NCBI GenBank assembly: GCA_007750655.1
Contig: CP036290.1
Span: forward strand, 868,001 to 932,000
Reading direction: 5' to 3'
DNA from: Rohdeia mirabilis
GTDB lineage: Bacteria > Planctomycetota > UBA1135 > GCA-002686595
DNA: 64,000 nucleotides
Position 1 is the stretch's first letter. Each line of letters opens with the position of its first letter. The notes under the pieces were generated by a model. It saw only the letters and a program-made list of their open reading frames with translations, was not told where the DNA came from and did not search any database. Positions 36,369 to 45,790 of the stretch are shown piece after piece. The position numbers and the translations under genes were made by a program.

Positions 36369-37385
36369 CTATGGCGCGACGGTCGTCCGTGCTCCGCACT
36401 CGCGCACGGCGTCCATCAGGGCCGTCGGATCGGCGATTCGCAGGATCTGGCGCCGCTCGCTCGAAGGGTCCTCCATGGTCCCCGCGACCAGCGCGCCAGC
36501 CGTCCAGTGGCGGAGCAGCTGCTTCACACGTCCGGCCGATTGACCGGCGCTGCAGCCCGCGGCGCGCATGCGATCGAAGTATTCGAGCAGGAAGCCGGCG
36601 GCCTCCCCGCGATCCGCGCGGTGCCCCGAGAAGATCCACGGATCGGCCAGGGCGCCGCGTCCGATCATGGCGAAGGCCGAACCGGTCTCGGCGCGCACAC
36701 GTGCGAGATCGGCGTGGGCGTCGACGCCGCCGTTGCCGCAGACCGGGATGGATACGGCGTCGACGGCGCGACGCAATCGCTCCCAGTCGGCGGTGTCGGC
36801 GTAGCCCTCGCGCCGCGTCCGGCAGTGGACGGTCAAGAGCGCCGCGCCACCGGCCTCGACCGCGCGCGCCAGGGTCTCGAGGTCGCGGTCGTCCTCGCCA
36901 CCGGCGCGGATCTTCGCGCTGACGGGGCGGCCGTCGGCGGCGCGCACGGCGGACGTGACCAGCGCCTCGACGCGCGGCGGGTCGTCGAGCAACGCCGCAC
37001 CCGCGCACCCGCGCAACGTGCCCTTCGCCGGACATCCGAAGTTGAGGTCGACGATCGGCGCGCCCGCCTCGAACGCGCCTGCGACGGAGCCTTCGAGCGG
37101 TTCGAGTCGGTTGGCCATCAACTGCAGGCCGACCGGCACGTGCGGGCGCCGCGCACCCAGCGCCTCGGCCAACTTCTCGACCGGCAGCGCGTGCCCGACG
37201 ACGCGCACGAACTCGGTGAACGTGCCGCCCAGGTCGCGCGGGGCGTGCAGCGCGCTGACGAGGTCGCGGAAGACCGGATCGGTCACGCCCTCCATCGGCG
37301 CCAGGAGGTTCGGACCCGTGAACGGCAGGGGCGGGTGGTACGCGGCCGGAGCGTCGGCGGAGTCCACGGGCGCGCTCAACGCCAC
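36369..37385 (-). CDS. tRNA-dihydrouridine synthase family protein
   Basis: 338 residues from the GTG at 37385 (VALSAPVDS); the TTG at 37379, overlapping the kinase stop as TTGA, is an alternative start, and both begin inside the end of the kinase gene. Typical Dus landmarks: LLAPMEGVTDPVFR, LNFGCPAK with the catalytic Cys, AKIRAGGED, VHCRTRREGY and CGNGGV plus IGRGALADPWIF. It reduces uridines of tRNA using FMN and NADPH. The Dus subgroup (A, B or C) cannot be settled by eye. Translational overlap with the histidine kinase is unusual for a housekeeping enzyme. Confidence 0.85.
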   Translation of the reverse strand: MALSAPVDSADAPAAYHPPLPFTGPNLLAPMEGVTDPVFRDLVSALHAPRDLGGTFTEFVRVVGHALPVEKLAEALGARRPHVPVGLQLMANRLEPLEGSVAGAFEAGAPIVDLNFGCPAKGTLRGCAGAALLDDPPRVEALVTSAVRAADGRPVSAKIRAGGEDDRDLETLARAVEAGGAALLTVHCRTRREGYADTADWERLRRAVDAVSIPVCGNGGVDAHADLARVRAETGSAFAMIGRGALADPWIFSGHRADRGEAAGFLLEYFDRMRAAGCSAGQSAGRVKQLLRHWTAGALVAGTMEDPSSERRQILRIADPTALMDAVRECGARTTVAP

Positions 37386-38716
37386 TCCTCGAGCGGGATC
37401 CGCAGCGAGAAGCGCGTGCCCGCGCCGGGGCGGCTCTCGAGCACGACCTGCCCGCCGTGCAGCGCGGCCGCGTGCTTGACGATCGCCAGTCCGAGGCCCG
37501 TTCCGCCGACGGCGCGGCTGCGGGCGGAGTCGACGCGGTAGAAGCGCTCGAAGATCCGTTGCTGGTGCTCGAGCGGGATGCCCGGTCCGTCGTCGGAGAC
37601 GTCGATCGTCAGCGTGCGTTCGACCACACGCGCCTCGACCGCCACCGTGCCGCCCTCGGGCGTGTACTTGATCGCGTTGTCGAGCAGGTTCTTGATGGCC
37701 TGCTCGAGCAACGCGGCGTCGACCGACAGTCGCGACGGGAGCGCTTCGTGGTCCAGTCGCAAGGTCTGATGCTTGTCGTCGGACAGCTCGCGGAACGACG
37801 TGCAGATCGACTCGAGCTTGGCGCGCAGGTCGATCGCTTCGTGCTGGACGTCGCCGGCGTTCTCGAGGCGCGAGAGACGCACCAGGTCGTCGAGGATGTT
37901 CGTCAGACGGTGGCTGTTCGTGAGGATCCGGTCGAGGCAGCGCTTCGCGACTTCGGAGAACCCGTCCGTCTCGTCGGTCATCGTCTCGCCGAACCCGACG
38001 ATCGCGGCCAGCGGCGAACGCATCTCGTGCGTGACGTTCGCGACGAAGTCCGTGCGCACGCGCTCGAGGTGCTGGAGGTCCGAGATGTCGACGAGGACCA
38101 GGACCACGCGCCACTGGTTCGCGCCGAGTTCGCGTTCCGGCAGGAGCGACGCCGCGACGCGCAGTGAACGCCGGCCCGACTCCGCGTGCACCTCGACCCG
38201 TTGGGGATCGAGCACGACTCCGGCGCGCGCGCGTTCGACCACCTGCAACAGGTCCAGGTTGCGCGTGAGGTGCGTGAGCCGGCGACCGAGCGGGTCCGAC
38301 GTCGAGCCGAGCATCCGCCGCGCCGCGTCGTTGAGCAGCAGGATGCGCTCGTCCTTGTCGAGCAGCACGAGGCCGTTCGACGTGGCGTGCAGGATGTCGA
38401 CCAGGTCGTCACGCTCGACCAGCAGGGCGTCGCGCGACTCGTTCGCCCGTTCGTTGGCACGGTCGAGGATGATCGCCATCTCGCCCGGGGTGGGCTCGCG
38501 CTCCTCGCCGGTGATCGAGGCCGCCGCGAGCCGCTGGCGCAGCGGCCGCAGCTCGCGTGACAGCAGGTAGCTCAGGAGGAAGGCGACGACGAGGCTGGCG
38601 GTCAGTCCGATCCAGAGCGTGATCTGACCCAGGAGGACGGCGCTCGCGGCGCCCAGGAAGACCGTCCACGCCACGCGGCGGCGCAGGGGGTCGGTGCGTT
38701 CGGTCGAATCGCTCAT
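37376..38716 (-). CDS. PhoR-like sensor histidine kinase (orphan)
   Basis: 446 residues from the ATG at 38716; an upstream ATG at 38743 is less likely. Two membrane segments form a hairpin near residues 15-55 (VAWTVFLGAASAVLLGQITLWIG), a linker follows, then a PAS domain (about 95-205, ILHATSNGLVLLDKDERILLLN). HisKA carries the phospho-His in THEMRSPLAAIVGFGE, and HATPase motifs are N box NLLDNAIKYTPEGG, DDGPGIP and GTGLGLAIVKHAA. There is almost no periplasmic loop, so it likely senses membrane or intracellular state, as PhoR does. No response regulator lies next to it. Confidence 0.92.
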   Translation of the reverse strand: MSDSTERTDPLRRRVAWTVFLGAASAVLLGQITLWIGLTASLVVAFLLSYLLSRELRPLRQRLAAASITGEEREPTPGEMAIILDRANERANESRDALLVERDDLVDILHATSNGLVLLDKDERILLLNDAARRMLGSTSDPLGRRLTHLTRNLDLLQVVERARAGVVLDPQRVEVHAESGRRSLRVAASLLPERELGANQWRVVLVLVDISDLQHLERVRTDFVANVTHEMRSPLAAIVGFGETMTDETDGFSEVAKRCLDRILTNSHRLTNILDDLVRLSRLENAGDVQHEAIDLRAKLESICTSFRELSDDKHQTLRLDHEALPSRLSVDAALLEQAIKNLLDNAIKYTPEGGTVAVEARVVERTLTIDVSDDGPGIPLEHQQRIFERFYRVDSARSRAVGGTGLGLAIVKHAAALHGGQVVLESRPGAGTRFSLRIPLEEWR

Positions 38717-38783
38717 CTCGGGTCGCCGGGGGCGGACCGCCACAGCCTACGATCGGGCCCCGCACGGACCCGCGCTCGCTCAC

Positions 38784-39851
38784 ATGAATCACACCCAGTT
38801 GGCCGATCGCCTCACCCCCGACGAGTTGGGCGCTCTCACCCCGTCGGCGCTCGCCGCGGCCCGCGAGCGCATCGCACCCTGGATCGAGCGCACGCCGCTC
38901 GTGGCGTTCCCCTCGGGAGACGAGCGCGTCGAGCTGCGGCTGAAGCTGGAGACGCGCCAGGTGACGGGGGCGTTCAAGGCCCGCGGGGCCGCCAACCACG
39001 CGCTGCTGTTCGACCCGGCGTCGGGCGCGCCGGGCCTCGTCGCGTGCAGTTCGGGCAACCACGCCAAGGCCCTGGCCTGGGCCGGCGCGCGGCGCGGGAT
39101 CGCCGTGCGCGTGTACATGCCCCGGAACTCGTACGCGTCGAAGATCGAGGCCTGTCGCGAGCTCGGCGCCGAGGTGGTGCTGACGCCGACGCGCGAGGAC
39201 GCGGACGCGGCGATGCGTGCGGCGGTGCAGGACGAGGGCTGGGTCGCCGCGCCGCCCTACGACTCGGTCGTGACGGTGGCGGGGCAGGCGAGCCTGGCAT
39301 CCGAGGTGCTCGAGGAGTGGCCCGAGGTGGACCTGTTCGTGGCGCCGGTGGGGGGTGGGGGGATGCTGTCGGGCATCGCGCTCGCCTTCGCCGAGGCGTC
39401 GCGACTGGACGGGCGGCCGAGGCGCGTGCTGGGCGTCGAACCCGCGGGCGCCGCCGGCATGTGCGCGGCGCTCGCGGCCGGTGGACCGCGCGCGCTCGAC
39501 GCCGTGACGTCCGTCGTGCAGGGGCTCACGCCGCCGATCGCCGGCCGCGTGACCCACGCGATCGTCAGCGCCTTGGTCGAGCGCGTCGACACGATCGACG
39601 ACGAACAGGTGCTGCGCGCCCAGGCGCGGCTCGTGCGCGAGTTGGGCGAGGACGTCGAAGCGGCGGGGGCCGCGGCGCCCGCGCGGGTGTTCGCCGGACT
39701 GCCCGAAGAGTGGCTCGCGGGTCGCACCGCTGAGAACCCGCTGCGCGTGGCCACGATCCTGTGCGGCGGGAACGCGGACGCGGCGCAGCTCTTGGCCTTG
39801 CGCAGCGGCGACGACGCGTGGCTGTTGCCGGACGGGAGCGTGCCGAAGTGA
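38784..39851 (+). CDS. Threonine dehydratase/serine racemase-like PLP enzyme
   Basis: 355 residues, fold type II PLP enzyme. The cofactor lysine is in QVTGAFKARGA, the asparagine-containing SSGNHAKALAWAG loop follows, and the tetraglycine phosphate loop is APVGGGGM. There is no C-terminal ACT regulatory domain, so it resembles the catabolic or promiscuous threonine/serine dehydratases, or serine racemase, rather than biosynthetic IlvA. It deaminates threonine/serine or racemises serine. The start at 38784 is 67 bp from the divergent kinase start. Its stop overlaps the next gene's GTG (GTGA). Confidence 0.85.
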   Translation: MNHTQLADRLTPDELGALTPSALAAARERIAPWIERTPLVAFPSGDERVELRLKLETRQVTGAFKARGAANHALLFDPASGAPGLVACSSGNHAKALAWAGARRGIAVRVYMPRNSYASKIEACRELGAEVVLTPTREDADAAMRAAVQDEGWVAAPPYDSVVTVAGQASLASEVLEEWPEVDLFVAPVGGGGMLSGIALAFAEASRLDGRPRRVLGVEPAGAAGMCAALAAGGPRALDAVTSVVQGLTPPIAGRVTHAIVSALVERVDTIDDEQVLRAQARLVRELGEDVEAAGAAAPARVFAGLPEEWLAGRTAENPLRVATILCGGNADAAQLLALRSGDDAWLLPDGSVPK

Positions 39852-41752
39852 GCGTTGTGCACATCGGTGCCCACAGCGCGCGAGCGCCCTTCGCCCTGCT
39901 CGCCGCCTGCCTGGCGTTCCTGGTCGGCTGCGGCGACGACGCGCCGCCGAAGTCGGACGCGCCTGCGGTGCTCGTGGTGTTCGTGGACGGGGTGGCCGGG
40001 GCCGTGGACGCGCAGCTGTGGGCCGAGGAGTTGGGGCCGGGCGCGTCGACCGGTTCGATGATCGGCGTGTCCACGTCGCTGACGGCGAGCTTCGTGAGTG
40101 CACTGACGGGGCTGGAGCCGCCGGAACACGGGACGTTCAGCGCCACCGAGTACCGCGCCGTGGTGACCGCGCGCGCTCCGTTCGAGAACGAGCAGCCGTG
40201 GCACGGAGGTCCCGGGCCCCTGGTCGTCAGCTACGGCGCGACCACGGTGCGCGAGTTGAGCGGCGGACCAGACGTGCTGTACGGCGCTCCGACGGCGCTC
40301 GTCGGTTCCCGCGACCTCGGACATGTGTTCGACGCACTCGCCGCCGAGGCGGTCGACGTCCAAGACCGGATGGGCGTCTCCTCGGAGACGCTCGCAGAGG
40401 CCCGAACGCTCGAGACCATCGCGGTCCGCAGGCCCCGCCCCGGTGCGCCGTGGCCGCAGGGGCTCGCCGACGAGTTGGAGCGCTCCGTGCGACCGTTGCT
40501 CGAGGCGGACGGCCGACCGATCCCGGAGACGCTCGACGGGTGGTACGAACGCGTGGTGTTCGCGCACTACGAGGCAGCGCTCGAGAGAGCGTTCCATCGC
40601 GCCTGGTCGCGCGCGTTGGCCCGGGAAGTCTCCGAGCGCGCCGAGTCGTTGGACGCCGTGCACACGGACTGGACCGTCATCGTCGCCGGTCTGCGCACGG
40701 ACGCGATGGCGAGAGGGGTCGTGGACCTGAGCGAACGCCTGCCGTACTGCGCACTGAGCTCGGCACGTGCGCCCGCTGCACCGACCGAACTGCGCGATCT
40801 GGCCTACGTGGTGGCGGCGGCCTTGGGCGTGGAGGCGCGCGCTCCCGAGCGAAGCCCGTCCGACGGCCTGTGGCGCGGGAGCGAACTCGTGGGCACGCGC
40901 GACCGCTGGTCGATGGTCGAGCGCGAGACCGAGGGCGGCGGGACGATCGGACTGCTCGACCCGCCCGCGTCGGGGCTCGTGCTCGAACTCGCGACCGACG
41001 CCGAGCCCGTGGACGTGCTGCTCGTGGCGCACGTGGACGACGTGCTCATCGCTGCGGACCTGGGAGCGACCGTGCGACGGCCCGAGCGCCAGGGGAAGCG
41101 CTTCGAACTGCACCTCGAACCCGGCGAGCGCATCGTCGTGCACACGCGCCGCCGCGCGCCCGACCTGCTGATGGAGTTCGTGCGCGACGGGGCGGCTGCG
41201 GATCCCGCGACGCTGTTCGTCGGTGCCTATCCGCTCGGGCGGACCCAGATCCCGCGCGTCCTCGACGCCGGTGGGCCGAAGCTGGACGAGACCGAGCTCG
41301 CGACGCGCGTGCGCGTGACGACAGGGCCTGCCGGCCTGGTTCGACTCGAAGGACGCGGCGATCGCGAGCGCGCCAACCTGTACAGGTGGCCGCCGCTCGA
41401 GCGACCGCTACAGGACGAGGAATGCACCCGGACCGGCTTCGAGGTGCGCCTGCCCGGGCCTGGCCGCATCGCGGTCTGTGTGAGTCGGGAGGGCCTGCCC
41501 GAGGCGTTGGCGGACGAGTGGGACGGACTCGACGCTTGGTACGAGGCCCACGAGTTGGCGCTCGACGGACACGTGCCCGCGGGCGACGCGCTGCGCCTGA
41601 TCTGGCCGGCCATGTACATGAGGAGTCTCGAGTCACCGCCCCCGGTTCCAGCAGGTGCCCTGCGTCTGTCGGCCCTGGGCCCGTTCCTGTCGGATGCGCC
41701 CTCCGACCCCGATCTCCGCGCTTTCCTCTCGACCCTCGGGGACCACGAGTAG
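39848..41752 (+). CDS. AlkP-superfamily-like lipoprotein, probably degenerate
   Basis: 634 residues from a GTG at 39848 that overlaps the upstream stop. The signal ends in FLVGC (lipobox Cys about 22), so a lipoprotein. After it comes PAVLVVFVDGVAG (first metal Asp-like position) and SLTASFVSALTGLEPPEHGTF, which matches by eye the nucleophile segment TMLTGLMPSEHG of the protein at 4671-6065. The later metal ligands (Asp-His-Gly, Asp-x3-His, His) are not evident; the corresponding place reads VIVAGLRTD. It may be a non-catalytic or altered phosphatase/sulfatase relative. The C-terminal 300 residues are beta-rich and unrecognised. Confidence 0.6.
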   Translation: MSVVHIGAHSARAPFALLAACLAFLVGCGDDAPPKSDAPAVLVVFVDGVAGAVDAQLWAEELGPGASTGSMIGVSTSLTASFVSALTGLEPPEHGTFSATEYRAVVTARAPFENEQPWHGGPGPLVVSYGATTVRELSGGPDVLYGAPTALVGSRDLGHVFDALAAEAVDVQDRMGVSSETLAEARTLETIAVRRPRPGAPWPQGLADELERSVRPLLEADGRPIPETLDGWYERVVFAHYEAALERAFHRAWSRALAREVSERAESLDAVHTDWTVIVAGLRTDAMARGVVDLSERLPYCALSSARAPAAPTELRDLAYVVAAALGVEARAPERSPSDGLWRGSELVGTRDRWSMVERETEGGGTIGLLDPPASGLVLELATDAEPVDVLLVAHVDDVLIAADLGATVRRPERQGKRFELHLEPGERIVVHTRRRAPDLLMEFVRDGAAADPATLFVGAYPLGRTQIPRVLDAGGPKLDETELATRVRVTTGPAGLVRLEGRGDRERANLYRWPPLERPLQDEECTRTGFEVRLPGPGRIAVCVSREGLPEALADEWDGLDAWYEAHELALDGHVPAGDALRLIWPAMYMRSLESPPPVPAGALRLSALGPFLSDAPSDPDLRAFLSTLGDHE

Positions 41753-41766
41753 CAGGATCTCCCGCG

Positions 41767-42525
41767 ATGAAACGCGTCGTCCTCGTCCGCACCGCCGGGC
41801 CCCGCAACGTGGGCTCGGTCCTGCGCGCCGCCGCCAACTTCGGTCCGGCCGAGGTCTGGCTCGTGGCGCCCCAGCGGCCGTCGCTGCTGATCCACCCGGA
41901 GTTCGAGCAGATGTCGCACGGGGTGGAGGATGCGGCGAAGCGCGTGCAGGTGGTCGACACGCTGCAAGAGGCCCTGGCCGACCGCACCCACGCGATCGGC
42001 TTCACCGCGCGCCACCACCACCACCGCGTGATCGAGCCGTTCGACCGCGCCGCCGACGGTATCGCCGAGCGCAGCGCCGACCCGGACCAGCGCCTGGCCC
42101 TCGTCTTCGGCAGCGAGGAGTCCGGCCTGGCGGGGGACGAGACCGAGCAGTGCCACGAGCTGTGCTACCTGGCCACCAGCGAGGAGCACGGGTCGCTCAA
42201 CCTCTCGATGGCGGTCACCGTGGTGCTGTTCGGGCTCTTCCGGCCGGGGCAGCTCGCGTCCAAGACCTCACGCATCGCCCACCTGACCGGCGCCGAGCGC
42301 CACTACCTGGTCGAGAACGTGGCCGCGACCCTGTCCGACGCCGCTCTGTCCGACGCCGCCGCCCGCGACATCCTGGCCTCCGTGCGCCGCGTCCTCGGCC
42401 GCGCGCCGATCGAGTCGCGCGACGCCCGCGCCTGGCACCAGATCATGCGCGCGTTGGGCAGCCACAGGACCCCCGCCGACGTGGGGGCGGCGCCCGACTC
42501 GGACCGGGAAGCGCCCGGCGACTGA
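41767..42525 (+). CDS. TrmH/SpoU-family RNA 2'-O-methyltransferase, TrmJ-like
   Basis: 252 residues. The three SPOUT motifs are clear: motif 1 PRNVGSVLRAAANFG with catalytic Arg, motif 2 LALVFGSEESGLAGDE and motif 3 HGSLNLSMAVTVVLF, which folds into the trefoil knot binding SAM. The C-terminal helical extension follows the TrmJ layout, so it probably methylates position 32 of tRNAs, although rRNA targets cannot be excluded. 14 bp separate it from the lipoprotein gene upstream. Confidence 0.88.
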   Translation: MKRVVLVRTAGPRNVGSVLRAAANFGPAEVWLVAPQRPSLLIHPEFEQMSHGVEDAAKRVQVVDTLQEALADRTHAIGFTARHHHHRVIEPFDRAADGIAERSADPDQRLALVFGSEESGLAGDETEQCHELCYLATSEEHGSLNLSMAVTVVLFGLFRPGQLASKTSRIAHLTGAERHYLVENVAATLSDAALSDAAARDILASVRRVLGRAPIESRDARAWHQIMRALGSHRTPADVGAAPDSDREAPGD

Positions 42526-42608
42526 AAGCGCGATCCCGACTCTCCCAATACAGTCGGGTCTCGTCCTGCGGGGCTCCGCCCGTCCCCGAACCAGCGCCCC
42601 CCACAACG

Positions 42609-43118
42609 ATGGAATTCGCCGGCTCCTCGCTCCTCTTCGCCATCCTCTGCGCCGTCTTCGCCTCGTCGAAGGGACGCAGCGCGCTCGGTTGGTTCTTCGT
42701 CGGTCTGTTCCTCAGCTTCGTCGGCCTGATCATCCTGGCGGTGCTTCCCGACCTGAAGGAGGACGAGAAGCGGCAGCAGGCGCTGAAGAACCGTCAGAGC
42801 CACCTCAAGGAGCAGGTGCGCCAGGAACGCCAGCGCCGCGAGGCCTTCGAGGGGCACACGCTGGCGCGCCTCGACGCCCACGACCGGCACGCCGGGATCG
42901 ACACCCGCGCCGGCGCGCCGCCGCCCCTGCCCGCGGCGCACGTGCAGATCGAGGAGGCGCGCTGGTACTTCGAGCAGGGCGGCGAGAGTCGCGGCCCGAT
43001 CACCGAGAGCGAGCTGCGGGACAAGTTCGAGGACGGCGAGCTCGGACGTGGCACCCTGGTGTGGTGCGAGGGCATGGAGGACTGGGCGCCGGCCCGCAGT
43101 GTGGCCGGCTTGGCATGA
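42609..43118 (+). CDS. GYF_2-domain membrane protein
   Basis: 169 residues. Two hydrophobic segments (residues about 2-18 and 26-46) form a membrane hairpin, followed by a charged coiled-coil-like stretch (KEDEKRQQALKNRQSHLKE). The C-terminal 50 residues match the GYF_2 pattern: ARWYFEQGGESRGPITESEL, then LVWCEGMEDWAPARSV. GYF_2 modules are common in planctomycetes and actinobacteria and probably bind proline-rich partners. Function otherwise unknown. Confidence 0.8.
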   Translation: MEFAGSSLLFAILCAVFASSKGRSALGWFFVGLFLSFVGLIILAVLPDLKEDEKRQQALKNRQSHLKEQVRQERQRREAFEGHTLARLDAHDRHAGIDTRAGAPPPLPAAHVQIEEARWYFEQGGESRGPITESELRDKFEDGELGRGTLVWCEGMEDWAPARSVAGLA

Positions 43119-43227
43119 GCGCGTTCACGGGTGACGACCTTTGAGCGCGCGCGCTCGTGAACGGTCCGGTGCTCCGATCCAGGGCGTCGAGGGCCACTGC
43201 GTCGTCGAGGGCATCCTCGAGGGGCCG

Positions 43228-44034
43228 ATGCCGCCGATCCCCGGCTTCGCGGAGTTCCTCGACGAGTGGAAGCGCGGGCTCGCGCAGGCCGGCATCGCGC
43301 TCGTGGTGACCGTCGACGGCGGTCGCTTCGATGTCCACGCGCCCGAGCTCGAGATCGAGGTTCCCGACGTGGGGCGCGACCCGGTCGACACGCTGGCCGA
43401 GGCGCTCGGGGTCCTGATCGCGCGCGTTCCCGACGGCGATCGCGCGCGACTGCACTCGACCCTGCGCGCGACCGTGTTCGGGCGCGGGACCCAGCGCCGC
43501 ACGCTGTTCGCCCTGCGCAGTCCCGGCGTGCTCGAAGTGGTCGAGGACCGCACGGTCGCCGTGACCGCACCGGCGCCCCGCCCCGACCTGTCGCGCGCCG
43601 CGCGGCACTGGGCCTTCTGGGTCACGCTCGTCCTGGCGTCGGCCCTCTTCCTCACCTTCGGTCCGACGCTCTCGCCGCTCGGGTGGGGCGAACTGCGCAC
43701 GCTCGATCCCGCAGCGATCGAATTGACGAGCGCGCCGGGCGGCGTCGAGATCGTCCGCCTCGACCGCGAGGTCGGCGCGCACGGAACCTGGTACGCCGTG
43801 CTCGAGCGCCGGACGGCCGCGCCGCAGGTGGCGCCGCCGCTCGACGACGCCGGAGCCTGGCTCGAATGGCTCGGCGCCGCTCGCGGCCGCGCGCACCTCG
43901 AGTGGCGCGACGACACCGGGAACGTGTTGCGCGTCGATCCGATCGACGTGTCCGGCCTGGGCGTGGGGCAGGAGCTGATGCTCCACGTCCCCACGCCGCC
44001 GAAGGACGCGGCGCGCCTGCGCTTCGGCTGGTAG
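43228..44034 (+). CDS. Single-pass membrane protein of unknown function
   Basis: 268 residues from the ATG at 43228, chosen because GAGGGG precedes it; the frame is open from a TTG at 43141. A single hydrophobic segment (HWAFWVTLVLASALFLTFG, near residue 130) divides an N-terminal cytosolic domain of about 125 residues from a C-terminal domain of about 115 residues outside. No known motif in either. It follows the GYF_2 gene on the same strand and converges with the next membrane-protein gene, 10 bp apart. Confidence 0.6.
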   Translation: MPPIPGFAEFLDEWKRGLAQAGIALVVTVDGGRFDVHAPELEIEVPDVGRDPVDTLAEALGVLIARVPDGDRARLHSTLRATVFGRGTQRRTLFALRSPGVLEVVEDRTVAVTAPAPRPDLSRAARHWAFWVTLVLASALFLTFGPTLSPLGWGELRTLDPAAIELTSAPGGVEIVRLDREVGAHGTWYAVLERRTAAPQVAPPLDDAGAWLEWLGAARGRAHLEWRDDTGNVLRVDPIDVSGLGVGQELMLHVPTPPKDAARLRFGW

Positions 44035-44044
44035 GCCGCTCCGG

Positions 44045-44761
44045 TCAGGCCGACTCGGTTCCGCGTCCGACCATCTGGCGGTAGGCGGAGATCATCATCA
44101 GGTAGGAGAGCGGCACGGTGAAGAGCATGCCGACGCCGAGCAGGATGACGCCGGACATGGCGACGAGCGCCGAGAGGATCGTGAGTCCGATCACTCGCAG
44201 CCACAGTCCGCTGGTACTGCTCCACGCGGCTTGCAGCGCACCGACGGCGTTGCGATCGCCTTCGACGGCGAAGTACGGCGCGAAGTACAGGCGGACCATG
44301 ACCACGGAGTAGGCGAGCGAGATCGCGAATCCGATGAGGGAGAGGCTCACGTCGTCGCCGCCCTGAAGGTCCGCGTAGATCGAGACGATGCTGCCGGGGA
44401 GGCTGATCAGGAACAGCAGGATGCCCAGGAGGAGCATGCGTCCGAGCGCCTTGCCGTACTCCCTGAAGCCCGAGAACAGCGTGTTGAAGTCGCCGCGTCC
44501 GTCGTAGATCTGGAAGCCGAGCCTGATCGCGCCCCAGCTGAGAACGGGCAGGATCAGGAAGTAGCCGATGATCGTGATGGCCGAGAGGAAGCTCAGCAGG
44601 ATGAACACGATCATCGAGCCGATCAGCAGGAGCGCGTTCGACGTGGCGACCTCCCAGGCCTCGCTCAGGCTGGTGCGGATCGAGAACCGGCCACTTCCAC
44701 TCATGGGGGCCTGGGTCTCGAGGGTTTGGGCCTGGGGAGCTTCGTAGGGGTTGCTGTTCAT
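44045..44761 (-). CDS. DUF975-like polytopic membrane protein
   Basis: 238 residues. A short cytosolic N-terminus (MNSNPYEAPQAQ) is followed by six hydrophobic segments arranged as in DUF975 or glycerophosphodiester-phosphodiesterase membrane domains (LSEAWEVATSNALLLIGSM, YGKALGRMLLLGILLFLIS, GLWLRVIGLTILSALVA). The YFAPYFAVEGDRNAVGALQAA segment between TM4 and TM5 is typical. The start N-P-Y-E-A-P is widespread among planctomycete membrane proteins. Function unknown. Confidence 0.75.
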   Translation of the reverse strand: MNSNPYEAPQAQTLETQAPMSGSGRFSIRTSLSEAWEVATSNALLLIGSMIVFILLSFLSAITIIGYFLILPVLSWGAIRLGFQIYDGRGDFNTLFSGFREYGKALGRMLLLGILLFLISLPGSIVSIYADLQGGDDVSLSLIGFAISLAYSVVMVRLYFAPYFAVEGDRNAVGALQAAWSSTSGLWLRVIGLTILSALVAMSGVILLGVGMLFTVPLSYLMMISAYRQMVGRGTESA

Positions 44762-44968
44762 GGCGAGCGAGCTGTCCTGTCGGGTGGATCGGGTTGGATG
44801 GGGCCGGGAACGGAGCGGCGTACGGGCGCCCAGCCTAGGTTCTGCCCTTGGTCGGAGCGAGCCGCGACCTGTCGGAGCCGGTTCGTGTGGGCGGGTGCCC
44901 GATCGCTCGCGGGCCCCGGGCCGGTCGCCGCGCGGTGCAACGTCCCGAGCGCCGCGACGACCCGCGCC

Positions 44969-45790
44969 TCAGTCGGAGAGCAGCGCCGTCGTGCGTGCGC
45001 GCAGGGACGCGGGCAGGCGTTCGTCGAGCAGGCGCTCGATCTGGTCGCGTGAGTAGCGCGCGCTGAAATGGGTCAACAGGATCGCTTCGTTCTCGAACCA
45101 GTCCGCGCGCTCGACGATCTGGTCGAGGTGCACGTGGCCGCGCTTGCCGGCTTCCTCGGCGTTCGCGCGCTCGTCGAGGAACGTGCACTCGAGGATCAAG
45201 AGGCGCGCGCGTCGCACCGCCGGATGTCCGTCGAGTCCCTGGATGCGCGTGTCGCCGCAGAACGCCACTTCGGGTGTCTCGTCCGTGCGGTCGAGCTGGG
45301 TGCCTTCGCGCGCGAGCCGCACCAGCTCGGGCTGCGGCAGGTCCCGGAAGCGTTCGTCGAGTCGCGTCGTGCGCTTCCACAGGACGTAGCCCTGGGCCGG
45401 AACCGTGTGCGGCACCTCGAACGCCTCGAGATGGACGTCCTTGCGATGTTCGTAGCGTTCGCCCGGCGCGAGCGGCAGGAGGTGGTGCGCGAGCTCCGAA
45501 CGGTCGAGGAGGCGCCAGGCCGCGAACAGCTGCTGGAGCGGCGCGACGGCCGACGGCGGCACCACGTACGTCGGCGGCCCCATGCCCATCAGCGCCCGGG
45601 TGGCGCAGTGGTAGGCGATCCCGCCCAGATGGTCCATGTGCGCGTGGGTGAACAGGATCGTCTCGCGCCGCAGGAGCTCCCGCGGCGAGCGTCCCACGTC
45701 GAAACAGACCTTCCAGTCCGGAAGGTCGATCGCGGTCTCGAGGCCCCCGATCGAACGCGCGTCCACACGTATTCCTGCGAGTTCGAGCAC
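44969..45790 (-). CDS. RNase Z-like metallo-beta-lactamase-fold nuclease
   Basis: 273 residues from the GTG at 45790 (VLELAGIRVDARS). The zinc motif is T-H-A-H-M-D-H-L-G-G, further ligands in FEVPHTVP, CGDTRI and the late LTHFSARYS, which is characteristic of RNase Z. The GHVHLDQIVERA block also fits the family, as does the length. It should remove 3' trailers from pre-tRNAs. No exosite arm is obvious. It is divergent from the cobalamin adenosyltransferase gene with 54 bp between starts. A 207-bp stretch downstream (44762-44968) shows no gene. Confidence 0.8.
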   Translation of the reverse strand: MLELAGIRVDARSIGGLETAIDLPDWKVCFDVGRSPRELLRRETILFTHAHMDHLGGIAYHCATRALMGMGPPTYVVPPSAVAPLQQLFAAWRLLDRSELAHHLLPLAPGERYEHRKDVHLEAFEVPHTVPAQGYVLWKRTTRLDERFRDLPQPELVRLAREGTQLDRTDETPEVAFCGDTRIQGLDGHPAVRRARLLILECTFLDERANAEEAGKRGHVHLDQIVERADWFENEAILLTHFSARYSRDQIERLLDERLPASLRARTTALLSD

